Shown here in pieces: positions 1 through 11,999 of a stretch of DNA of 64,000 nucleotides. The DNA is from Lichenostomus cassidix (Eukaryota > Chordata > Aves > Passeriformes > Meliphagidae): the NCBI GenBank assembly GCA_008360975.2, contig CM039193.1, positions 4,082,501 to 4,146,500 on the forward strand, written 5' to 3'. Under the pieces are notes generated by a model that saw only the letters and a list, made by a program, of their open reading frames with translations, was not told the origin of the DNA and did not search any database. The position numbers and the translations under genes were made by a program. Position 1 is the stretch's first letter. Every line of letters starts with the position of its first letter.

Positions 1-1640
1 AAAAAAAACCTGGTGGTAACTACAAAGAATTCACAAAATCATAAAAACATAGAGCTATGCAAGGGAACAAAATCAGTCACTTGCTAAATAATACTGTACC
101 TCTGTGACTACTGTTAGGGAGCAAGAAATTGCAATTTTAATTACTTCCTTCTGTATAAATGAAAAAAAATCTAAAAGCTAATTATGGCTGATGCAAAGTT
201 GAAATGAATCTTCATTCCCAAAAAAAAGAGAAAGATTTTAAAATGAAATCTGCATATTTCATGGAAAGAATTAAAAAGGAAAAAGAATAATAAATCATGA
301 CTACAGATTCAAAGAGCTATACAAAAATTAGATCTATTAAAGTGTCTGCAACTCTGTGTAACTGAAAATTTAGACTCTAATTTCCACGATAGCAAATTGT
401 GTCATTTTAGGCAGTCCAAATGTTGGATTTTTAATTTGCTTAAAATTCCACATTTGTAGCAGCCAAAACCTTCAAAGACTGTTAATTTGATTTTGGTTTA
501 CAATTAACTAAGCAGTAGCAACTTAACCTATACAGAAGACTGCCAAGAAAAACGATATCTTTGGTAAATTACCAAGGATCAAAATGTGGACAACAGATTT
601 CTCCCCTCCCACCCCTCTACCCCCCTGACTATTTTTAACTAACAATGATAGTTTTCATAGAGAAAAAGTATTTCATAGAAAGTATAATGACAAGGTGCAA
701 ATTTTGCCAAACCATCCAGAATATCAGAAGTAGTGGTATATATTTAAAGGAGACACAAAATCCCCCCAAAACCCAAACAATTTGAGTATTAAACGTACAG
801 TAAGTGCTCTGTAGTCAAATAAAAAGAAAATAAACTCTAAGAAGACTGCTGCAGAATGGGAAAAAGCAGGTCTAGTTTGTTTATTTATAAATTGGTAACA
901 AGTAGATTCTTTCGCACTAACTAAACCAGACAGTAATTATAAACACAGATTGGTTAAATTCCCTGCACCCTATCAAAGGAAATGAGTTCCTCTCTTTTCC
1001 AAACATTGTCATTTGTTTATTGAGCCTCTTTTGGGCTTGATTTCATTAAAAACGATGTAAAGTCCACATCTGCAACCCCCAAAACAATGTTAACCTTGTT
1101 AAGCTGATCCAGAGTCCTCATTACAAAAAAATTTGCAGGCAACAGAACCGAGCATTTTAAAAGGGAGTCCTTGGAATACAGAGCAAAGAATTTGGATTAT
1201 TTTTGTTCCATTACAGAAAACTTATATTGCTATGCAATAGAACAGGAAGCAAACAGTAACCGCCTCAGTAGTTCTGGATAATTAGTTACCTAAATTCTCT
1301 GAGGTGAACAAAATGTACTTAGATGGCAGAACATTACTGCTTGTGTGCTGAAACAACAGAGTAATCTTAGTTAAAATGAAAATCACAAATACAGGAGGAA
1401 AAAAGTCATGCTTAAAATCATTAGTCTTTATCAGTAAAGTACAACCGAGTTCCCTATTAGAGTAACAGTTTTATTAAAAAGGGGATGATACTGCCTATAA
1501 TAGCTAGCCTCAGATATCAGATTTCAACAAACTTTAGCACTGTAGACACTATTAAAACATCATTATTAGAGTTGCCATGCTTGAATGATTTAAACTAAAG
1601 TGAATTTCACGTATTTGTTGGAAGACAGGAATAATAAATC
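1..1640. other. AT-rich non-coding stretch
   Basis: No gene, RNA gene or repeat family is recognised here, apart from the C-run tract listed separately at 601-626. The sequence is AT-rich with scattered A and T runs. A 59-codon stop-to-stop frame on the minus strand at 1017-1196 was examined and rejected for lack of splice signals or homology. Confidence 0.6.
601..626 (-). other. G-quadruplex-type tract (C runs on + strand)
   Basis: Seen directly: four runs of three to six C on the + strand (603-606, 608-610, 612-615 and 620-625) separated by loops of 1 to 4 bases. The minus strand therefore fits the standard G3+N1-7 quadruplex pattern. It sits in otherwise AT-rich DNA. Folding in the cell is not shown. 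Confidence 0.55.
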
Positions 1641-2818
1641 CTGGAGCTCAAGCTGGTAAGACCTGACCTGGACTTTGCAGACGAAAAGTTAAGAAGTTTT
1701 GTCCTGAGCATTGCTGGGAGTGGGGTAAGTGAAACTCAGTCCTGTGCCTGCTGGTGGTGAAATCCTGCTGGAAGAGCTGGAATGGGGCTGAGGAGGTTTG
1801 GTGTGCAGGAATCCCTAAACTCTGGTGACAAACATTGCCCCACATGCCAGTGAAGTGCTAGGGAGATGATGTGTGTTCCTCGTGCCCAAAGCAAGAGAGC
1901 ACAGTGGGAATTACCCCTTTTGGGGCAGATCCCTCTGTCCCCAGGGGTTGGGTGTCATGGCTGTAGTGTCCTAAGGTGTTCCTGTGATTAAGGCTTGTTC
2001 CCATGACTTAGGAGAAAAATGCACACCAGGGCAGAGGGATCAAAGACAGAGTAATGGGCATCACCTAATGCTCCTGGAGCAATTATCCTGACAAACTGCA
2101 GATGTCTTCACAGAACACATTGTATTTATTTACTGATTCACAGCAGCACTGAGCAATTTGCTATCACACAGCCACCTCCTCTGGTCAGGTAATGCTGGGC
2201 ATCTCCCACCTATGGTGAAGGCAAATCAAGGAAAAACTAACAGGTTCCCAAAAGGCAAATCCTCTTTCCATCACTGTTACTGCCCTCCTAATTTCCTGGG
2301 GTTGGCTCCTTGATTGTGTAGCCATACAAAATTTTCATATGCAATCTACCTAAAAATCTGATTTATGGCAGGTTTCTCTTACTTGAGTACTCAAATATGG
2401 CAAGTACTTTGATAAAAAGAAGATAGTACTTGCTACTTTTTGCACTCTGCCACCATTTAATGATACTGAATAAAAATGGTTTTGATTTTTCAGTATTATA
2501 ATCAGAATAAAAATTAAAATGTATTTGAAGATTATGTCTAAAATAAAATGAAGAAGGACCATCAAAAAGAGGGGAGCATATTAACAGTCATTTTGATTTC
2601 TCTTGGTATATTATTCCCTCTGAGCCCTTATGTATAACTTTAAGTTTGACCCCATACTGAGATTTCCAGCTCTGCTTGTCACAGGGAATTTGGGGCAATT
2701 AATGTCTTGAAAGACTGTGCTTTTAGAATAATTAGGTCAGGAACTTTGTCTTTCTAAATACTCTGCTATTTCTCAGGAATATCCATGGATTCTTGAAATA
2801 ATAAGTTACAGTAATGCT
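1641..2818. other. unannotated stretch
   Basis: Mixed composition, slightly more GC between 1640 and 2060. No repeat family, RNA gene or believable exon is seen. Short open frames here have no recognisable domain. Confidence 0.5.
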
Positions 2819-2911
2819 GGGCCAGATCCTCAGCTGGTGCAAAGTTGGCTTTTCTTCATTAACTTCAAAGGGACTATGCTGATTTACACCAGCTGAGGGA
2901 AGATGTGGCCC
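2819..2911. repeat. palindromic hairpin (MITE-like ancient repeat)
   Basis: A 93 bp near-palindrome. It opens with GGGCCAGATCCTCAGC and closes with the complementary CAGCTGAGG...GTGGCCC. The innermost perfect arms are 12 bp (2828-2839 with 2887-2898), and the pairing continues imperfectly on both sides (GTGCAAA against TTTACAC). Short hairpins with this CAGCTGG/ACACCAGCTGAGG look are an old interspersed family in amniotes, probably a non-autonomous DNA transposon. I recognise the pattern but cannot name the family with certainty. No coding capacity. Confidence 0.7.
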
Positions 2912-3856
2912 ACAGTGTCCAGGTGGATTTAAATCATACACATGAGAAATACCTCAGTACATCCAGGTCTGTGCTGAGGTTGAACATAAAAGGCCTGAGT
3001 AGCGGGAAATCCATCCCTTTTTATTTTTAAATGCTCAAATGTTTACCAGCTGACCTTCCCCTTTACTGCAGATCTGGGAATCAAGGTGCATACAATAAAG
3101 TTCAAACCAATCAACTGCTTTCAGCTGTTCTTGTGTAATGAATTTTTAAGCATTTGATCATTAAGACCAATCTATATGCAGGTCAGTTTTCTGAACAGGA
3201 TGGGAACAGTTTGGGAGCAGATGCCAGGGCACTGACTCATGAAGAGGGACTGTTAAAATAACACAGAGAGCACATTTATCTTGGGCCACCCATCAGGTGA
3301 ACAACTACCAAGACCAACTCTTTGCTGGATGGATGTACAGATCAAGACAGTTAATCTCTAGCAGAGCACCTTTATTAATTGAATGGCAGCACACTGGCAG
3401 GGGAGAGCTCACCAGCCTTGAGGTGGTTATCATCACAAAGAAACTTCTCTGCAGGGTTTGGTCCTTCTCCAATTGGTAAATTCTCTAGAAATAGCACTCC
3501 ATGCTGCTATTTACTTGTTTATTCCACAAAACTGCCTTGCAAATGCTCATAAATGTGTGGAAAAAATTCAGCTGTGACTGTTTGTGATATGTTCACTTCC
3601 AGCAGCTACCACTCTTAATTCACAGGATTTGTGGTGGGCAGCAACCTCGGGCTATTGATCCCTGCCTCCAAATCACCTCAGTTTTGTCAGTGGGTCCTTA
3701 GCTGTGCTCAAAGACCCACATTCACCATCCCAGCCACGCTGTTGGGTACCTGGGTCATGCCCTGCCCTTCCCAAGACATGCTGGCTCACCTGGCCTGCAT
3801 CAGTGGGAAGTGACCTGGAGGTTAGTCCCTCATCCAAAGGCAACAGGACTTAGGCA
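2912..3856. other. unannotated stretch
   Basis: Mixed-composition DNA between the hairpin and the first CR1 piece. No gene or repeat recognised. The short frames on both strands look like chance. Confidence 0.5.
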
Positions 3857-4000
3857 AATCATGGAATGATAGAATACTTTGGGTTGGAAGATCATCTGGT
3901 TCCAACCCCCTTCCAGAGCAGGGACACCTTTCATGGGACCAGGTTGCTCAAAGCCCCATCAAACCTGACCTCAAGGTTCACACAGTCATAGGCAGCCCAG
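3857..4000 (-). mobile_element. CR1 LINE 3' end fragment
   Basis: On the + strand the block starts with an ATGGAATGATAGAAT-type tail, then TTTGGGTTGGAAG, TTCCAACCCCCTTCCAGAGC, AGGGACACC and AGGTTGCTCAAAGCCCCATC. This is the complement of the avian CR1 3' end, so the element runs on the minus strand. It is 5'-truncated, as most CR1 copies are, and the match fades after about 3975. No coding sequence remains. Confidence 0.9.
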
Positions 4001-4999
4001 GGTGGGAGAAGAGCAGGGGACTGTCACAAGTCCATTTACAGCTAATTAAGCCTGGATGGTCTTTAGACACTTAGATAATGAGTGGTGCTGAATGGGGGCA
4101 CAACTTAAGCTTTTTGTTTCCTTGAGATGCATATGCATTATATCTGGTCTTTATTTAAAGCCCTCTAGCTTTGAAGCCAAATGGGAAAGCAGGCCAATTC
4201 TGGCAGGAAAAACTGGGGTTATTCCATTTTTAGTTATTATATCTGTAGAGGGGATGATCACTGAAGCTTGCCTGATTTTATCAACTATCTTAGAAGAGGC
4301 CTTCAAAGCCAGAGCTGCTGTTCTGAAAACCCATTCCTAACCATTGTAAAGGAGCATTTTGTAATTTGCCTGATCTATATTGATTATTCATTGATTGAAT
4401 TCCGTTTTCTTCCAATTCTGTGCTCATGATTACCATGTACATTGTTGCTTTTGTATAGAAGTCTTTACCTGCATAGAGTGTTACATCTAAAGGAAAACCA
4501 TCCATGTAAGCTTCCACCTTAGTGCCTATGGAAACACCAACCAAACTATGAGGAAGGTCCAACTGAGGTGTTTGGTTTGTGAATGAAATTTAGAAGTCAC
4601 AAATATTTCCTTTCAGCATTATCCCAGTTCTACAGCTGCATCAGTCCAGGCATGTAAGCGATTGATTAGCCAAACATCACCTAACTGGTGCTTAGTGCTA
4701 AACCTGAGCACTTGGAAAATGTCAGCATTGGATTTTAACCACTTGGAGAATATTAACAAAAATTTTTGGGGAGCATTTGCAGGTGCTGAAATCTGCCAAG
4801 GCTTTTGTAGTGTATCCAGACACCATGACATGCTGGTAGCCAAACTAGAGAACATTTGTTTAACACAAATGATAACATTTGAGTCAAAGAACCACTTGAA
4901 AAATATGACTTATTACTGCAGGCTGACCCAAAGCCATGCTTGCAACTGTATGGGGCAATGAGGAACAGGAAACAGAAAGCTGAAGGGGCAAGACTTATT
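4001..4999. other. unannotated stretch
   Basis: No recognisable gene or repeat. Overlapping open frames of 78 to 99 codons between 4290 and 5022 lie on both strands at once, with no domain, and look like shadows of low stop density. Confidence 0.5.
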
Positions 5000-5167
5000 C
5001 TAACACTTGCCAAACACATCACCTTGGCAAGTGACCCAGCTTGTCTGTGCCTCAGTTACACTGTCTGAAACACTGAGATAATAACAATACTTAGTCACCT
5101 TTGAAAAGAAGTGAGAGATCCTCAAACAAAAGCAGCGATAAGTGTGAAATATTCATTATAATATTAA
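5000..5167 (+). repeat. ancient MIR-like SINE
   Basis: The block contains ACCTTGGCAAGTGACCCAGC followed by CTGTGCCTCAGTTACACTGT and GAGATAATAACAATACTTAG. This is the order of the MIR core and 3' half (…CCTTGGGCAAGT…CTGTGCCTCAGTTTCC…ATAATAATA…). Divergence is high, consistent with an insertion that predates the bird-mammal split or belongs to a related CORE-SINE. Boundaries are approximate. Confidence 0.75.
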
Positions 5168-5224
5168 AGAACAGATGGCCAAAGCAGAGATCCAGTTAAA
5201 AGGACTGCACAGGGTTATAAGAAA

Positions 5225-5345
5225 GCTCTTGGTGTGACGTATGCGCTTTACGATGTGCATTCCCTCAGACAATACATGATGAGTCGGCTGCAGCAGTTTA
5301 TGTTCTGGATTAGAGCATACGCATAAATAAAGCTACGTTTTTATG
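5225..5345. promoter_or_regulatory. candidate conserved block with CpG cluster
   Basis: Six CpGs lie within about 120 bp of otherwise CpG-poor sequence. The block holds TGACGTATGCG (5235-5245), which contains a CRE-like TGACGT core, and TGAGTCGG (5279-5286), which resembles an AP-1 half. Retained CpG in AT-rich DNA can mean selection or germline hypomethylation, but this is inference; no conservation could be tested here. Confidence 0.25.
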
Positions 5346-8300
5346 TGATCCCCACAAATAAATGGGAAGCACGGACAGGAATGTCTAGCTGATGGAAAAA
5401 TGAGACACCACAAACAAACCACAGCTTGATGATAAAAAAAAAAGAAGTCTAAGATTTATATGGCACAGCTGGCTATGTGTAGTGCTTTTGTAAGCCTACA
5501 GCATCTGGTCACTTGTTTTAAATGTCTGGATAGATGGAGGCCTGAACCTTGCACAACTGGGGAAAAAGAGGCAATGTCTCATGGTAAACCACAGAGCCAT
5601 GCATTGCACAACCCCTGATGCACTGGAGATGTGCCTGACTCAAACACCAGGTGAGAAGGGGTGGGAGATCCCCTGCACAAGGGCACAACTGTCCAACTGC
5701 ATGGCTGTCCTGCAGTCAGAGAATCACAGACATCCACATGCCTTATGTCTTTCTGAACAAGCTGTGCTGGAACCAGAGAATGTCTTCTAGAAGGACATCC
5801 GAGCCCAGCTATAATTAACAACGATTTCACCATCTAATTTCTCTGAGCTCCACCGATTTAGAGTTGTGCTAACATAGGTCACTGGAGAACCTGGTCCATT
5901 GCCCTTCAGCAGCTCTAAGAAACCACCCCAAAAACCCCAGATATCCATTTATGAACATAGATGGTGCTTCTTCATCAGTAAAACCAGGGTGAAGTGTTAA
6001 ACCCTACTGCAGAGAGAGGAGGAAATGGACCTTCTTCATATTTTCCTTGCAGACTATTCAAGCCTTCAATTTTTATCAGATTTTTACCTGAATTTTCAAG
6101 AGGTGTTGCTCAACAAGTTGTGCGAGAAACATAGTCCCAGCTGTGGTGTGAGTCACTCCACAGATGAAGGGAGTGGATCTTGTTGGGCTGCAAGGCAACA
6201 CCACAGCAGCAGTGGGGTTGGCCAAAGGGTGGTGAGAAGGGAGAGAGGAAGGCACATTTTACATCTTATATGAAAAAAACCTGTGTAAAGTCAAGAGGTT
6301 GAGCAACAAGAATAATAAAGTGCAGTGGGAACACACTGAAGACAACTAGCTAAATCCCAAATTTGTACAAGCTATAGCAGTCAATGGAAGAAGTTTCCAA
6401 GACTTAAAATATTTCTCCAGCTTTCAAACCTGCCATGCTCTCATTGGAAAGGTAAGATGTGGTAGGCCCAACCTCCTATTTTTTAAAAAATCTCACAAAA
6501 ATGCAAAGGTTTGTGCTCCCTCTGTTGGCTTTAGGAAAGAGATTTGGTTTTGTTTTGTTTTCCTCACAAATATCATCCTTCACTTTGTTCTGACATCAGT
6601 GAAAGGACAAAAACGCATTTGTGTGACGAGAAGTTATTTACACTGAAGTTTCTCTTGTTTAAACAAGAAAATGGACGTGCTAATTTCAGCTCCATCCCAA
6701 ATGCAAAGAAAATGAATAAACATTTAATAAACCAACTGCCAAACTGGAGGAAGATTAAAGTATTTCAGTTCTGCAGAAGGAAATACTGCAACCGAAAGAG
6801 AGATAACACCACTCACACAAAGTTATGTCACAGACAAGTCAGTTGGTGTCTGCGACATTGTCCAAGAATTTACAGAAGCCTGCATACCCCAAAATGTGCA
6901 TTGCTCATAGCATTTTCTACTTCACCTACTTTTCTATCAGCATTGAAAAAAAAAATTAAAACTGGGTAAGATGAAAAAGCCCCGTTGCAAAACAGAACTA
7001 GATGAGTGTGAGTCTGAGATGATATAGAAGATGAATAAGAAAAAAGTGTGACAGAAGGATGGATCAAATTATTGCAATTTTTTTCCTCTGGTGTTAATTA
7101 TTTACAATGTATGTTTCTTATCTACAATCTGTTTTTCACTGCATCTTTATTCAGCACAAGGGAGCCCTGATCTTGGTGGATTTTTAGCTGCTACTGCAAC
7201 ACAAATACTAAAATATGATATTAGAGACACTTGTTCAATTATTAATTTTTGGGAACAGAATGTAAAGTCATTATCTGCAGAATATGAAATGGTTTTGGTT
7301 TAAATAACACTAATGACTTAGATGCTTGTTGGAACAAATGGCTCCACTTTGGCCCTGAGAGGAGGCTGAATCCAAGGTCTCTGTGCCTAACTCATGACCT
7401 TACCCAACACTCCCAGTTTAAATGGGTGAAAATTGATAGGTGAGGCATGCCATGTGCCAGATGTACCATTTGGTTTGGAAGCCTTGAAATTAAAATGTGA
7501 CATCCCAACCTGCATCCATAACCCCAGACTAGGGCATTGCATTAAGGCAAAAACTACCAGGCTATATAGCTGCTATACAACACAGCAGGGGAAAGGGTGT
7601 CCAGCCGACACTCAGCTCTGAGTATTTGACAGCATCACCAGTTCAGCATCCCCTGTTTGAACTGCTGGCTCCCCATCCATCCCCCTCCCTGCCTGGCTGA
7701 ACTTGTTTGTTGCTGGCTCCCAGCCCAAGACTTGTGACACTGCAATTAAGCTGGGGTGGCATGTGGAGTCTGTAGGTATTTTAGCCATTTTGCCAAAGCT
7801 AGAAAAATCCTGACTGAACTGGAGCAGGAAAGCAATTTGCTGAAACATCACCTGGAGCAGGAAGTTATTAGATGCTTGAGTGACTTCTAGAACAGAAAAC
7901 TATGTATGAATATGTACACGAGGCAAAACAGATGTTGTCTTGACCTCTGCACACTGGAATCTTATAGCAGTTCTGTTTACTCTCTGCTGTCCATAATGCA
8001 TCTTTAAGCCAGGTGCTGCCACTTATCAGGTATCTACATCTCTTGTTTAAACAAATGTTAACTGAACTTGACAGCAAAGGGGACCCCTGCAGCAAAATCG
8101 GCAGAAGACAGCTTTAAAGCTACCTTCAGTTCTCACTCCTGAAATAACTGAAGTTTCGTGTGAGTAGGTAAGGAGTGAGGGTAGAAAGTTAAACTTTTGA
8201 CCCCATCTCCATGGGATTTCATACGCAGTCTGCCTGGTTCTCTGGGAGGGTGTGAGGCTCAGCTCTGCAGGCAGGAGGAGAGCTGGTCTTCAAGAGCTGG

Positions 8301-11300
8301 CAGGAACCATGCCATGGGCTCTGTCCCCTGCCCACCAGCCTCTCCAGGGTCCTTTGAACCAGCACATCTCTTCTAGGGCTGTCATTGTAACTCCTGCTTG
8401 TGTCATAACTACTGCTAGCATCATGAAATGCTCCTTGCACCATGGCTGCTGCCACCTGCTTCCCCCAGGGCCATGTCTTTCTTCTCCATTGGAAAGAGCT
8501 GCAAAAAGGCACAGTTGGCCGTGCTGTGAGTCTGAGAGATGAAGTCCAAATCCCCCCTTTCCAAACCCTACAGCAGGGTTTCTCTTTTGGTTTTGTTTTT
8601 TTTATTAGGGTTTTTTATCAGTGACAACTTACATAAAAGCTCTAGGGCAAGACAAGGCCAGAATGCTCTGATGCCTGGTCTGACAAGATGTCCATCACCC
8701 TGGCAGCAGAGTATCTCCACCAAAGGCTGCAGGTTCCTGCAGTCCCTGTGCTCCCCTGGGAAATCACACAGTCACTGACAATTGGTGTGAAATTAAACTC
8801 TGTCACCTCTCTCTTAAGGGCAGCCCTATAACTGCTCAGCCATGAAGCAAAGGCAAAAGGCACTTAAAGAAGGTTTTGCAGGAAGCTTCTGAGCTTTCCT
8901 CTTTCTCCTCCAACTCCAGGAGAACACAGATGAGATAAAGGGTTTTCAGACTTCCCACAAATGCCTGCAAGGAATTTTGATGCTGAAGCTCAAGAAGCAC
9001 CACCACAGCAAGAAGGTCAGAGTAAGGGGTTTGCTAGGGGCAGAGAGCCAGGCAGCATGGTCAAGACAGAGCTTCATCCCTACTTCATCCATCATACTGG
9101 ATGTGGTGGAAAGTGCCCTCATTTCAGAGCTGCATTGCAGAATTTTTTGTGCCCAGTGGGGAACAGTTTACAAGATCTTAGCACAGTTATTTCACCATTC
9201 AAATTCTGCTGAGGAGATAAACACTCTTCTCCTATAAATAAATACTCCTATCAAAGCTAACTTTGGATTGAAATTTGTCTTCTGATTGACTGGATTCAGT
9301 TTTTTCTGAAGTGTCTGTCATTAGCTCCTCAAAACTGCTTCAGGAACTCAGAGGCAATCCATCATGCATTATATGATCAACCTATCAATGTTTCAATTAA
9401 AACTGGATTAAGTCCATTGCAAATAGGCACTGGTACCACTGACAACTGTGAGAGAACATGCTGAAACTCTGTCAGGATCCTGTTCAATATCCTATTCAGT
9501 TATTTGTGAAGAGCTTGGGAAGTCCCAAAAATTGGATGGTGAGGAGCTGGATTCAGCAATTGAGATAAATCCCTGAAGTTCATTTCAGAGAATCAAAAAA
9601 GTGCTTGTGTAGGACCAAGGGAAGACACTGCTAAACTTTTTAAAAAAGGGGAAATAATGCTGGATTTTCTTCTTCTAACAGAAGAATATATCTATGTAGT
9701 AAAAAGCTTGTAGCTATCCAAAAAATGTCTTTTGGATATCAAAAATGGATGTGGGATGAAATTTATGTGCTTTTCTGCAGACTGGGAATGCTGCTGGTTC
9801 ACAGCAAGAGCTCAGTGCCCAAGGTCTGTGTTTTGCAGCTTCAGTGAGCTGTGTCTGCAAGCGATTCCAAGTGCAAAGTTAAAGGTCATTAAAAAAATCA
9901 AACATTTTGCCCCTGCAGAGGCTCAGGGTGGGGACATGCTGAAATAATCACCTGGAGAAAAACATTCACTTGAACTATAGTTTTCTGTCTTACATCCTTC
10001 CCTCACAGCCAGTCCTTTACCTCCTATTACTTCATCAGAAGACAGAAAGGGAAGAAAGATCAGCTCAAATATCCCCACTATCACACAGAAGACAATTTCT
10101 AGAGCTCCTCCATTCCCAAGGTTCATTTTCCAATGCCCTGTGGAAAGCTCTGGTACAATAAGACTTTGCAACTTCTTTCATGTAACACAGATGCATACAA
10201 AGGAAAATCACATTCAGAGTGTGATACCTGATATCAGACAGTGGTGATGGACTCAGCACATTGTCCAAAATGTACTCCATTACTGCTGAAGCTGCTCAAT
10301 ATTCTGGATATACCATATATGTATATGCAGTCTACACATATTTCTTCCTGCCTTCAGCTTTGTGAGATCCCCTTTGCTCCTCTGCCACTAATTTATGTTG
10401 GGGATTTCTACTGATGCATGCTTACAAATCTGTTATATGCTGAGGCAAATATTCCTATGTTGGTGGGACTTGAAGCCATTGAAGAATAAGACACAGAATT
10501 TATTGGGGAAAAAAAGAAAACTCTTTGCATGGTATTGGGAGGACTGTCATTTTGCTAAAATATTTAACTTTTCTTCTGATATGTTTGTTATGTAATGTGC
10601 CACAAGTGTGTTGGAAAGTAATCCCAACCTCTGAGACTACAAATTTCTATTTGCAAAGGCTGTGTTGTACGTCTCTAAAAAATTCTCAGGCTGTTGATCA
10701 TAGCAATCATGTGGCACAGCTAATCTGTGCTGCAAAACAATGGCTGCAGAGAGGAAGAAATGTGCCAAACTCAGAATAAAACTGGTCACAGAAACAGGTG
10801 AAGACGCTTTTTCCATCTAAACACACAAGTGGATATTAGGGAGAGCACAGAACTGCTGTGTAAAGTATACAATGCTACCTAACCCTCAGAGGCTTAAAAT
10901 TGCCTGATGAAATGGAGTCTCATCCAGCTGCCTCTGTCACACTGTCCATTTAACCCTGCTTGAGAAGAAAGGGGGTCAGGGAGAGTTTACTGACCCTCTG
11001 GACACCAGCTCAGACTGTGGGCAATGGCTTGTGTGGTCATCAAAGTGAAGAAGGAAGCCTGTAGTGGAAAACAAAGTGAGTAATGCCAGAAACAGAGGCC
11101 ATCTCTAGGCCAGAAAGGACAAAATGTTGCAGATTGGGTTGTTTTTGAGGATGCGCAGACTTCAGCCATGGCAGCCTCATTCCTCATGTGACAAACCCTG
11201 CAGTCAGCAGAACTACAGACTGCCAGAAAAAAAAGGCATCACTAACACTCAGGAGGTTTTTAGAACAGGACAGCTTGTTCCTGCTGCAAAAGTGGGAACA

Positions 11301-11999
11301 CTAAATGAGCTCAATAATTTCAGTCTCTAAACCTGTCGTTACCTGCCCTGCTGCTGATAGTGCTGTTATCTTGTTACTTCTGCATGCGTGCTTCCTGCTA
11401 GGATTTTAGTGTTACAGCTCTGAAAGGATATCTGCTTTGCTTGAACATCACGAGACTAAAAAGATAAACTGAAACAAAAACCACACCTATAATGAGATGA
11501 GAAGAGCCATGCATTTCAATGAATGGGGGCCATACACCCCATGTAGACCTGAGTTTAGTTACAGAACAGTGAAGAGCAGCACTAGATCCACTGAAAGTGT
11601 ATAATTTACCAACCATTGAGGCTTTGTTAATATTCCCCTTTTACAGATTTTTTTTTTTGCACTGTCTGATTAGCTAATTAAAGTTGTAGGCTGTTTCCTT
11701 TCAATCAGAACTGTGAGCCTGTACCAGATGCCAAACATCATGACATGCAGAAAGGCAGGTGGGCTCGGGGAGATGAAGGGGTACAGGAGAGGCTCAGCCC
11801 CACCAAATTATCCTGCTCACAATGGGCTAACACATCTGGTTTGATTAATCCTGTCCTGGAAAAAGGGAACAGCAAGGGTACCATGGAAAATGTGTACAGC
11901 ACTGGGTGAGATGGTCAGAAAAGCAAATATACCACCGAAAAATTTGCACCAGCTTCACACAAGTCTGGTTGGGTTAGATGAGAGGGACAACCCCTAGAT
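5346..11999. other. long stretch without recognisable genes
   Basis: No repeat family, RNA gene or convincing exon seen. GC-richer islands occur near 8220-8560 and 8640-8780, where several frames on both strands are open together, so these are not evidence for coding. A 141-codon frame at 6544-6969 (+) has no domain. CTCCCTCTGTTGGC at 6516-6529 is a weak CTCF-like match only. Confidence 0.5.

Noticed and set aside
1017..1196. Minus-strand stop-to-stop frame of 59 codons with a protein-like look
   Set aside because: No convincing splice acceptor or initiator, no homology recognised, and frames this long are expected many times by chance in 64 kb.
6516..6529. CTCF-like CTCCCTCTGTTGGC
   Set aside because: Too many departures from the CTCF core and no supporting CpG context.
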